Origin: Harmonia axyridis
Taxonomy: Eukaryota > Arthropoda > Insecta > Coleoptera > Coccinellidae
Assembly: GCF_914767665.1 (NCBI RefSeq)
Contig: NC_059501.1
Coordinates: forward strand, 24,714,501-24,778,500
Direction of reading: 5' to 3'
DNA: 64,000 nucleotides
A model generated the notes under the pieces. The model did no database searches. It was given only the letters and a program-made list of their open reading frames with translations, and had not been told where the DNA came from. The position numbers and the translations under genes were made by a program. Of the stretch, positions 24,601 through 36,700 are shown piece by piece (the first letter of the stretch is position 1; every line of letters begins with the position of its first letter).

Positions 24601-25540
24601 AAAATTAATTTAGAACTGGATTCGTTAAAAGAAAGGTGAGATATACCTATAGGCTGAATTATTAGCTCACCGACATACTTCGCCATATATAAAATATATA
24701 TAAAAGGTAATATAATTATACAAAAACAAAAACATTATGGCTATGATAACATATGATCGATTTTAATTATTTAAGAAAATAAATTACTTCAAATGTTTTA
24801 TTCATGTCTATTGATATAATTTACTAAAAACAAGAAAGTATGCTTACTCAAAAACCTGAATACACTTGTCAGTTAATTATCAGAAGGTATTCTAATTTTC
24901 TCGATGACTGTAAAATCCTTCGTCGGTGTTTGATTAAATTATCTCAAATGGATATTAATAACTCCCTTAATCCAATATATTCATGAGTTTTGGAAGATGG
25001 GCACAACTCCCACCAATAAGAGTGACCAAATTGCCACGCGGCGACGGAGCAATGAAAGTGACCAAATCAGCATATACTATTTCAATCGAGATTTCGATAG
25101 AGAATCTATTAGCAATAATGAATGGTCGCTCAAAGGCACCTGACACCAAGTCAGTGCTTTTATAGAATTTGTATACTTGTAGCATACCAAGGAGTTCCTA
25201 TCGTTTTATAGGCTCCTCAGTCTGCTTACTCTTTTATACTGAATAGTGAAGAACTTGAATGGACATTTTTCCTTGTCAATTGTTCTTTCGGGTATTTTGA
25301 CCCTCGTCGTTCATACAAATATAACCGAGAGAACAAGTAACAATAAACTATAGCCACAAAAGTCTCAACTAATTCGACTTTTTTTTTTACTTGAAATAGA
25401 TTAAGCTAAGATGCGAAAGGGGTTCCCAAATTAAAACGAGAAAGTTGGAATGCATCTCAAATTCATGATGATCATTTTACTGATAATTGATCAATAGCCC
25501 TCAAATGCATCGCAACAATTGTTCATGTCTATTTTTGTTA
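21670..25540. other. AT-rich spacer, no gene recognised
   Basis: One dispersed-repeat copy lies at about 21800-21930. Short ORFs at 24189-24398 and around 25000 show no recognised domain. No inverted repeats or RNA genes were noted. Confidence 0.4.
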
Positions 25541-25710
25541 ATAAGTGGTAGAATCTTGACTATATTGGACTGGTAGAGATGATTTGAATTCTGTCGACGT
25601 TTCGGACATCAATTGTTTCAAGTTTAAATGAAAAAAACGATGCGGTTGTCCTCAATCATGACTGAAAATACCAATTTGGAGTCCATTATAGCCACGATTC
25701 TACCACTTAT
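25541..25710. mobile_element. 170-bp MITE
   Basis: Ends ATAAGTGGTAGAATC and GATTCTACCACTTAT are perfect inverted copies for 15 bp, and similarity extends imperfectly to about 30 bp (CTATA-TGGACT). No coding capacity. Flanks do not give a clear target duplication. Confidence 0.7.
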
Positions 25711-25719
25711 TCTATATCT

Positions 25720-27900
25720 GACAATATTATTATCCACATAATCTTGAGATTATAAGCCAAACCAATAATTAGGAGTTGAGGATTAGGAATCAAATAAAAA
25801 TCCAGGATTAACCTATATTATATAAGATTCGAAATTTCAGTGATCATACATCAATTAGATGGATGATAGTAGATATATCTGGAAAGGTCTCAGATATGTA
25901 AATAGAATATGAAAATAAAAAGACAAACTTTTTTCCATTACAGATAAATGAAAAATTTTATCAAAATACGATACTTATGACTTTCGACGGTGTTCGATTT
26001 TCAAGAAGATTCGTTCCTTTGTGTATTAGCAATAATAGTTGTATGACTTATCTTGTGAAAAAAATAATAATGTATATTCGGCGGCAAAATGAACAACGTT
26101 AAAAGATCCACAATTCAGAGAATTATGAGCTAAAGATTGAACGTTGCTTTTTTTGCGGTGCAAATTTAGAATGAATTAAAACATATACAAATATTGGTGA
26201 TGGTCACAATGATAGCTTCATTTGAAAGATGAATTCATGCCATTAGTGTTTAATTCCTAATATTGATATGACAACAGATCGACCGAAGTGAGATTTTACA
26301 TGTAGATTTTTAATAGCAATTTTAAGCTTGATGCAAAATTTCATTTCGATCGCGTCACTGAACCATCAGAAATATAAGAAAAATTTATTAGTATTTCCGT
26401 AACAATTATTCCGTTTCATTATTTATCTTTAATTGAAATTACCTGTGGGTATTAAGTAGAGTTGAGTAAACTCATCTCTTTGAAATTGAATGCTTGAAAA
26501 GTATACGACCAGCTCCAATAAAAAACATGAAATGCGAAGCATTTTGAAAATTATTCATTTCAGGCACAATATATCTAGACAAAAATTAGGACTACATACT
26601 AGTCTATTCGACAGTCAAAAAACTCAGAACATTCCATTTGAAAAAATTAACTTATTGACATTTTTTAAGATGATTTTTTTATTACAATGTCTTTCAAACC
26701 ACCTGTAGAGTGATCCGTAAATTTGCATAAGACTTGAAAACTTTTCGAAAATTCAATAAAAATAAATCGTAAAATTATCGCGAATGGTTTATAAGAAATG
26801 GCCTTTAGTTTGAAGCATTATGACTATGAAATTTTCCGAAAAAAGTGGCCTACGTAGAAAACTAGGTACCACAGACAAAAGATGACAAGTGGGGTATTTC
26901 GAGAACATAATTTCATGAAGATTATGAGTATAATATTGAGATTGGACATTATCATTAAAAAAAAAGGGTGGTATCATGTTCCACCGCTTTCGGACCGTTA
27001 TATGATAATCATAATCAAAATAATTGGAAGCTTATGGGCTGAGAGCTGTCGATTCAGTCAAAATTTGAATCATTTTCCAAGCCCAAAATTTACAAGACTT
27101 ATCGACCGATTCACTTTGTATAAAATAACAATAAACAATGAAATAACTAATTCAAGTATCGTAAGAAATTACATTGTCAGAATTATAATGAATATATGAA
27201 TGAAATGATAGAAGAAGATCTAATATTTCAGTGATAGAACCGACAAAGCTACATGTCTGCGTGTAGAACTATAACAACACATTCAAGCTTGGTGCATAAC
27301 ATAATTCCCTGTAGATTACTAACAGAACTATAGAAAATTCAAGCAGAATATCGAAATGAATTACCCAATAAATGAAATTAAACAGAGTAATAATTTCTAT
27401 AAATATTTTGATCTTCAAAAGAATTGTTTCGCCAAATCTGATGCTTTTTCAGATTGCAATAGTTATAAAGATTTAATCATTTGTGGAAAGTAATTTGTTT
27501 TATATTTTTCATCAAGAAAGTGCCGAATACATGCAATAATTACCAAATATTTTTAACAACATATATGATTAGGTTGCAATTAGTTTGTTGTCTTCAAGGT
27601 AGCAATAGACGCATGATTGAACGAGTGCTCTAAAGATCTTAACGCCATGTCAGTAGTCTTCTATTTAATTATTGGGTTCAGTTGTTCATTGCAGTTAAAA
27701 TAAACTTGATCACCCATCTCGTAGAAGGTCAGAATTTTCAAGGTCCGGTCCTGTTGCCCCGAATTAAAAATATGTTCATTGATAAAAACCCAAGAATGAA
27801 AAAATAATCATATGCATCAGAGATAAATTCATTTCAATCCGATTGTGTTTACACATATAGATAAACTGCAACAATGCGTTGTTCAAAATGTCGTTAATTT
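25720..27900. other. Spacer upstream of UGT gene 1
   Basis: AT-rich, with two plus-strand copies of the dispersed repeat at about 26328-26405 and 27281-27380. No ORF with a recognised domain. Regulatory sites for the downstream gene may lie here but none can be named. Confidence 0.4.
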
Positions 27901-27922
27901 GAAAATTGCTTTAATCGTTCTT

Positions 27923-27950
27923 GAATATAGGGTCAACGCTCAAGTTCAGT
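27923..27950 (+). promoter_or_regulatory. Possible core promoter of UGT gene 1
   Basis: A TATA-like GAATATAG at 27923 is followed by TTCAGT at 27945, a match to the arthropod initiator. The spacing is a little short. A start there would give a 5' leader of about 35 nt. Confidence 0.25.
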
Positions 27951-27982
27951 GAATTCGTTTTATACGTCATAATTTTCCGACG

Positions 27983-28214
27983 ATGAAGATTTTATTTTTT
28001 GGACTCACGGCCCTCAGCGTGGTTTCTGGCGCTAATATATTGGGGATATGGTTCCATGCCGGAAGAAGCCACCATATATTGGGAGAAAAGCTACTGTTAG
28101 AATTAGCCAGTAGAGGACATAACGTTACTATGGCAAGTCCATTTCCTCTGCAAGAACAATGCTTTGAAAATTACACGGATATTCATCTTACCGGCATTCA
28201 AGAAGATCAAGATG
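27983..28214 (+). CDS. UGT gene 1, exon 1
   Basis: Encodes residues 1-77 plus one base: signal peptide MKILFFGLTALSVVSG, the GIWFHAGRSHHILGEK acceptor/catalytic segment and FENYTDIHL. The donor is GATG|GTGTGT, phase 1. The start is the only Met before the signal peptide and agrees with gene 2. A partial copy of the end of this exon lies at 28720-28760. Confidence 0.93.
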
Positions 28215-31200
28215 GTGTGTATGAGAAATAACTTTTAATGTTGTTGTTTTACTCATAATAGAAATGCAGCAATGATATAAAGATATCTCAAATTAGGCTA
28301 TTTTGAATAGAATACAGGAAAAAAGATACTTTGTTTTAGTTGAGTCCACCGTTGTTTAACAGGGTATTTGTATTAGATTCGAATTTGTTTGAACAAATTT
28401 AAATAATAATAATAACTGTATTAACCCAACAGAAAAGTTCCCAGTAATAAGGTAACAAATTACATTAGCTGAAAGAAAATAGATGTGAATTCCCTAAGAA
28501 ACAAAACGAAATGGCAAGAACCACAAAACAAAGATATATGATATGCAACTTCAATAAACTAATATTAAATTTCAATAATATGGTCCATTCAATTTGTTAC
28601 AAGTTTTATATTCATTATATTATTCTGTTTGTTAATTCCTACAGATGATATTGGATTGATTCATTCTTTACTTGATGGAAATTCATTTTAATCGAAATTA
28701 AGTAATGACATTATATTTCATTCAAGAAGAACAAGATGGTGTGTATAAGAAATAACTTTGAATGTTGTTGAATGTTCACTCATAATAGAAATGTAGAAAA
28801 GTGATATAAAGATATCTCAAGATTTCCCAATCTCACTCCAAATTATTGTATTTTCAAGAGAAAGCAGAAAAAAAATTCATTTTTTTAGTTGAGGCCTGTG
28901 TTGTTTAACAAGATATTATATATTAAATCGTTTCTGACTGAAATACTAGTTGTTACAAGTTTTATATTCATTGCTGTTATTCCTGCTGTTAATTCCTACA
29001 GATGATATTGAATTGACTCAGTCTCTACCTAATGAAAATTCATTTCAATCGAAATTATTCTATTTATACTTTTTAATGAGTATTTAAATAAAAAATCGTT
29101 TCGCTACACGGTAGATTTTACATTTTAAATGAATGAATTTTTGAAATAAAACTATCCCTGAATGCAGGGTGATTCATTGGTAAATGAGCGAAAGCTGAAG
29201 GTGGATAGAGGACACTAAGGCGAGACCTAACCTAACCTACCTAACCTATATTCGGAGGGTCTATCTCTTTCAATAATTAAGATCCTACAGAGTGATTTAT
29301 TGATTTTGTCAATTTCTTCAATAACACATAAATTTCGAATCACCCTTTATATTTTCATGATATTTAGTGCGGTTATTCTATGCAACAATTACTAACAACT
29401 GAATTAATTTTTCAGTTCCGGCCTAGACAGAATTGATAAATGAGATTCAATCCAAAAAAAGACCCTGTATATCAAAATTTATTGATTTGAATGGGATGTT
29501 CAAATAAAGGGAAAAAAACTGAAGGGAGAAAGGTATTTCTCGAACTTTCGTCTGCGATTTTAATACTCAATAAATCTTGTAGTAATAGGAAAACTTCAGA
29601 AGTTAGGCTCAACTAGTTATTAGGTTGATATTGCCAAATCAAAGAATTTTATATAGATGTTCATTTAGCGATGAAGCACAAATCACCAGAGATAGTATTA
29701 ATAATTTTGAAAAATCACACTTCTGCGCCAAACCAAAACACGCCCATCCCCAATACGGGTGTTGATTTGATGTTTGGTGTGGTGTTTATTATAATTGATT
29801 GGTTGGTCCGTAAATGTTACGACCTTTTTTAACTGGTGAAGTTTATTTTGATTTTCTTCAGAATATTTACCTGTTTTGCTTGATGCAGCTGTTGCTGTCG
29901 GAGGCATGTATTTTCAACACTATGAGGCTGCATTTCATTTTGAGGCCACTGTGACCAATTTCTTGAACCAAAAATTTCTGAATCGTTTGATAGGTAGAAT
30001 TGGACCTCAAAACTGGCCTGCAAGAAGCACCTACTTCAGGAGTTCACTTCACACGAATAACCGATAGAACTTAATCAGGAAATAAAGGACGTTTGCAACA
30101 AATTGAGAAATAATCAATAAATGATAGGAAAATCAATATCTTGTCTATTTAAATGAGCATAGAAATGCATTCGAGCAATTATTGTGAAACTTTTTTTCTC
30201 TGTACAAAGGCTTTTTTCTAGCATTAAGGTTTTTCATTAAGATGTTATATATTTCAGAACGCATTGTATTGTTTATTTTCAATTTTTCTAAAACAAAGAC
30301 CTCTACAAACCACTGCATATTTTTGTGGCCCAAAACTCAATAAGATTAGTAAGATTAATGAATACCGAATGAAATTATAATTTTTTTTATTTTGATGTCT
30401 GTGTTGTTTGAATATTCAGGTTTGACTAGATTTACTGAGTATCAAAATCGCATGCGAAAGTTCGAGAAATTTCTTGCTCCGTTTATGTTTCTCTCTTTCA
30501 TTCGAATATCTTATAAAATTCAAGAAATTGTTTTTTTTGGGGTTGAATCTTATTTACCAAATTTTGCTAGGCCGGACCAAAAAAAAATCAGTTGCTATGT
30601 CTTTATTAAGTAGTTGTTGCAGAGACTAAACGCATCAAATACATATCATGAGAATATATAGGATGGTTTGAAAATTATGGGTAATCGAAGAAATTTACAG
30701 AATCAATAAAGTACTGTGAATCTTGATTATAAAGAGAGATAGACCTTCCCATATAAGTTATTCTGACTCGCCTCACTGCCCTCTATCTAGCCTTAGCTAA
30801 TGCCCATTATCGTAAGTAATTGCAAAAGTGCATCAAAATTACCGATAATTTTGCATGACAGCGTGTTGTCATAAAAACTGCATGAGTTCATTTTCATTTT
30901 TGGAGAAAGAGCCCGACACCGAAGGTGGAGGGCTCTTTCTCCAAAAATGAAAATGACCGAATGCAGTTTTTCAAAGAAAACACGCTGGAATGCGAAATTA
31001 TCCGGTAATTTTGATGCACGAGTGTAATTCGGAGGAATATTTCCCGAATAAACTGTTACATTACCTGTCAAACTGATTTAGAATGGAATTGCCATAGATT
31101 CGAACTGTGTAAGATGCATAGAAACTAAGCATCTATGAACAGGACAATTATCGCAGTGCAGTTTCGCTTCCTACAATGCAATTATCGCTGTAATTTTCGA

Positions 31201-33678
31201 TAATTGTTGTCCATAAACATAGAATTTTTGACAGGAGGGAAATATTCGATATAAATATCGATCTAAAAATTTTTCAGCGCTGCAGCTTTATATCAAAAAG
31301 TACTCTGATTTTTCCCTGTATATTAATACTTTTTTCGGTTTGCCGTAGCCTCTTGGTTATTTATGTGTTCCTATCTCTAGTGGTTTTCGAGTAATTGATT
31401 GATTACTTCTTTTTTGTGCAAAACATAGCTTCAATTGAACATTCGTCATTTCGGTACTTTGAATCCTAGAAAGCTGAAATTTCCGGTATGGATTACGAAT
31501 ATCCTGTGAATCATTTGAGTGTGATGAAGTACGTCCCTTATCGTACAGGATTGTTCGAAATCACAAGCTTCAACGAGACATATTAAGAGGATAAAAGTGC
31601 ATATCATGAGATGTATTGAACGAAAATGAAATTTTACTTAAATTGTAAGTGGGTCTAATTGGCGTATGAATGAACAAGCTACCATGACCTGTCTAAGACT
31701 TCGTCAAAAACGTAGAAAATTCAAACAGAATATAAAAAATATCATCAAATATTTCCGTGAAAACAGATACCACTCAGTTAAGATTTTACAAGTACGTAGG
31801 TTATAGGTACATATAAAATAGTAATTTCATGCTTTGTGAAAAAAAACTTTCCTCTCACCAGAATCGTAAGGAAATCAAGCAAAAAATACAAAAAAATTGG
31901 AATCGCCGAAGGGAAGTCGACAGCTTTTGGGTGTTCATTCAATCATGCACTAATTTCCGAGACCACAGAACTGTATCTGAGTATAAGTAGCGCAATTGGC
32001 GATCAATATCGAGCGTTCAAAAGCTCTTGTATTGGTGCTTTCCTCTATTTTAAGTACAGAATCAGAAAAAAACTACATTTTCGGTATATGATAATGACAA
32101 TCTAATTTCGATATCTTTTTCAGCGAGAGAAAAAATGTTTTTGCATATGAATGAGGATAGTTTCTTCTCAACAGTCAGCGCTACCTTGGAATTAGTTAGA
32201 GCTCAAACAGAAATGACTCTAGGCCATTGTCAAATGATAAGACTCTATAATTCAAGAGTTAAGTTCGATGTGATAATCATTGATTGGTTTATGAATCCTG
32301 CCATTCTATACTTTGGGAAGTTATTCAAGGCACCTGTGATAGCTCTTGCATCTCATGGAACAACAGCTATGGCCAACACTATAGTAGGGAATCCTTCACC
32401 CGCGTCTTATCTACCTCTTACAATGCTACCATATACAACAAACATGGCGTTCCATGAGAGAGTGATCAACGCTGCGCTCTCCATTTATAGCGATTGGATC
32501 GGAAGTAGAAACCTTGCGTAAGAACATTTTAGAAACAATTATTCCTTCTAACTAAAAAATAATACATTTCATTCTAACAAAATTATAATATACAAGAAAC
32601 AGGGTGATTCCGGAGTAGACCTTCAGATTTTAGGAGAAGTTTGTAAGAGTCAAGACAGTTTCGAAATAATAGTTGAGATGAGACGCTACAGGTTGATTTG
32701 TCCGATTCGATCGATTTTACTTTAATCAATAATTTTGGTATGGCTCTTACGATTTCAATGAAATTTTCAGTATAGGACGATATGAATGAGTATCTACATT
32801 TAATAAATCCAACACTTTTTCAAAATACAAGGTTGCTATTGCTATAATTTTAGATTAATTGTACAGATTGAGAAGAACCTCCGATTCCAAAACTTCTATA
32901 AACATCTGGGACCTTATTGAATCATTTTTCAGGTGTTTTTAATTTATTGTCACATAAAACAACATTTTTTTGAATAAACAAAAATGAAATTAAGCTTCAA
33001 AAAAGTGAAAACTGAGTGAACTGAGTATTAAAGCTTGTTCGTCTAAGGAAACAAAGTTTTTCCGAAGTTCTAAAATAGTTTTAAGGAATTCGAAAGTCAT
33101 ATTTAAATGCTCATATTCTAAATAATAGTTATTTATTGTACAAAACGATGAATTTATACTCTATCTTTGAGAGTGTCTTTTAGAATTAATCAATTAATTA
33201 ATTACGCTTGAGAGGATAATGCGATTTTATCGTCGTGTGCAATACAGCATTGTAAAAATTGTAATTTTGGCACAAAAATCGCAACTTCCTTGCTCCGTTA
33301 CTAGAGATATAAATTACCATGTCAAGAAATTCAAAACTAATTTTCAATTCTGGTTTTTGCGAAGTGTTCAGTATTTTTGTGTTTTGCGCATGAAGCGAAT
33401 ACTGAATGTACAGAAAAGATTTAGCACAAGAAGAAGAAACCCTATCAACAGATGTAGTAGATGCAGCGTCGGAATGAGAAAGTTTATTGTTGTCCCAAAA
33501 CTCTACGATGATCTATGACAAGGAATAAAAGAGTGAAAACGTTTTATCTACCGTTTCTGTTAAAGTGGTACTTTAGCTACCCTTGTGGCTTAAGTTATAC
33601 TTTATCTACCCGAAAGAGTTGTTTTGACAACATTTTAACATAAGCTACAGGAAAAAAAATCATTCAATGCAATAAATA

Positions 33679-33709
<31 letters not shown>

Positions 33710-36700
33710 GTTTATTGTGACATAAACATAAATCGCAGAGGCTGAAGCCTGTACGCGATATACAATTAACATATGAACAATATTACAATAGCCACATTTG
33801 AAATAAATCTAATTCTGAATAAAAACTGAATAAATAATGGAATTGATCAAAATGAGGATAACTTGAAGTGTCGAGAACTCAGTGATGACTCTTTAGTGTT
33901 GTAACCTTGGTGACATGCAGTTGAGGATTACCGGTGCATCATCTAGAGGCCGATCTAAGGTAGGCAGGAATCCTTGGATATGAGGTTTCATCCATGATTC
34001 AACCATTGATTATGGATTGAATATATTTTCTTCCTTTTTCAAAAATCCATTTCTTTATCATAATTTGTTGCTTCTTATTGTGTCTTATGTCTTTCAGGTT
34101 CTTCGGGATCATACTATAAATGCGTGGAGCCAGGTATGTGAAGCATCTTTGTCCAATTCGCTTTTCTGCTCTAGGAATCACGTGAATTATCTTACTTCTT
34201 GTTTCATAACTGCAATCGGTTTGTCTTAATGTGAGTTGTATTCTTCTAGAACAGATGGCCGTTAATATCTGGGATACAAATAACTGTTGAGGATTCATTG
34301 CCCGCGATAAGAAGTATAATTCGTCTGAAGGAAACAAATGGGGCTTTCCGTAGATTACACGGAGCAACCATTTCTGGACCACTTCTACTCTTTTTATATG
34401 ACATTCGTACGCTCCACCCCAGGCAATAATTCCATACTTTATCAGCGATTGGCATAGAGCATTATATATCTGCATTAGCCTTTCTATTTCCAAATACTTT
34501 TTAAGGTATCTAAACTTTGATAGAAGGCATCTAAGTTTTCTTACCAAATTGTCTATATGTAAGTTCCATTTTAGATGTCTATCGATGGTAATGCCGAGAT
34601 ACTTGATGGAGTCAGTTTCGGGTATAATTGTGCAATCGTTGACTTTCAGAGGACCCAAGTTCGGAAGACCTGACTCATAGGAAGTAAACGGTAAGTACTT
34701 TGTTTTTTTTACGTTCATTGTTAATTCATTCATCTCAAACCACTGTTTTATTTTGAAAAGGTCTTTTTCAGACTCAGATTTCAGTTCTTGCCAAGAATTT
34801 CCCTCGTACAATATGGCAGTGTCATCCGCAAAACTGATAACCTCACCTTTCTTCTCCATTTGTAATAAACCATTCATATAAACTAAGAACAATATTGGTC
34901 CCATCACTGTTCCTTGGGGTACTCCACATTCGATGTTCCTCACCTTACTAGAATAATCCTTTATTTTTACAAATTGGACTCTATCAGTTAAATAGCTTTT
35001 CAATAATTCATATGATTTACCCCGGAAGCCGTTTCGGTAGAGTTTATCTAAAAGTTTTTTGTGTGAAACAGTATCGAAGGCTTTTTCAAGGTCTACAAAG
35101 ACACACAGACCAGTTTTTCTACCATCTAACCAACCGTATATCCTCGCTATCATTCTCCTAATCGCATCTTCAGTCGATTTACCTTCTCTGAAACCGTACT
35201 GGTGTTCAGATATAATTTTATTTTTTTCTAGGAACTTGACAATTCTGATCTTCAATAATTTCTCTACAATTTTGGCTACATTCGATATAAGACATATCGG
35301 TCTATAATTTGTCATCTTGTCCTTTTCTCCTGATTTAAAAATTGGTTTGATAACCCCCACTTTGAAAATTCTAGGAAACTTAGCTGACTCGAAACACATA
35401 TTCGTCATTAATACAAGGGGTTCAACTATTTCTTCTTGAATATTTTTCAGCAGTTCTGATCTAATTCCATCAACGCCAGGAGATCCTCCGTTTTTTTGTT
35501 TTTGTATCACTTCTTTCACTTCATTTGAACTTGTTGGGAATAGAAAAAATGTTTCATTATAAAAAATTTCACCCTCTTTCTTTTCTAAACTATAAGGTAT
35601 TTTATCTGCTAGCTTCTTACCTACTTCGTTGTAATATCTTCCGAATTCCTCTACAATTTGTTCCGTGTTTGTTACTTCCTGTCCTTCATTATTAATGATA
35701 GATTTTATTTCTGTTTCAGGTTTGGATCTACCGCAGAGGTTATCCACGTAAGACCAAAGTGATTTTGTTGCTGAAGTATATTTCGTGACAAAGGTGTTCA
35801 TGTAATCTCTTTTAGCATTCCTGATCAACTTGTGTAAAATATTTCTGTATCTTGTATATTGTTGTTTCAACTCAGTATTGTATGGATATTTCATCATTTC
35901 CTTGTATAAATAGTTTTTTCTGTTTATGGCTTTTAGTAATCCCTGAGTGATCCAGTTGCTTCTCCCAGATTTCCTATGGCTCAACTCAATTTTTGTTGTA
36001 TGTTTCTGTGTGTAATGTTTTAATAAATCAATAAACAATTCTGCGAATGAGTCTACATCTTTATTTTTTATCAATTCGTGCCAATCAATTTCCTTTAAAT
36101 CATTTTTTAATTTCTGATAATCAATATAAGTTTTATATTTAATAATTTTTTCGCGAGGTTTTTCTTTCAGGTTGAGGCATAAACTAATTGCATAATGATC
36201 AGTGATGTCCGTACGAATAATAAACGATCTATTCTGATTTACAACAGATTGGCGATATCTCAGAAATATATGGTCAAGGCAACTACCACTAGAAGGCCTA
36301 GTTACATTATTTATATAGGATTTATATCCAAAAAAACTAAAGACATTCATGTATTCATCAACTATTTCATTATTCGTTAAAAGATCAATGTTAATATCTC
36401 CTACAATTAAATGATAATCCCACGTACTATTATTACTTGTTGTTGTTCCAATGTATTCAGCTAAGTCTCTATTGAACTTTTTTGGACATCCTTTTGGAGA
36501 ACGATAGATTCCTGTTATTTTAAGTTTTTTCATTTCGAATACAAGGTCTAGTTCCACCGCTTTAATTTCTCCTATACTTATTATCTTTCCGTTAAACATC
36601 AAATCGTTCCTGATATATATCACAACCCCGTCATTTTTGTTGAAAGTTCCATAATTATACATGTATGTGTATCCTTCGATTTTATAAAGATCCACGTTAT

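Noticed and set aside
28720..28760. Alternative first exon of UGT gene 1
   Set aside because: The duplicated piece lacks the start codon and signal peptide; only the exon end was copied.
29226..29247. Telomeric array
   Set aside because: Only about four imperfect CCTAA units; too short for a telomere or a fused chromosome end.
32135..32521. Stand-alone 128-aa gene
   Set aside because: It is exon 2 of UGT gene 1; the ATG is internal and the apparent stop is formed by the splice donor.
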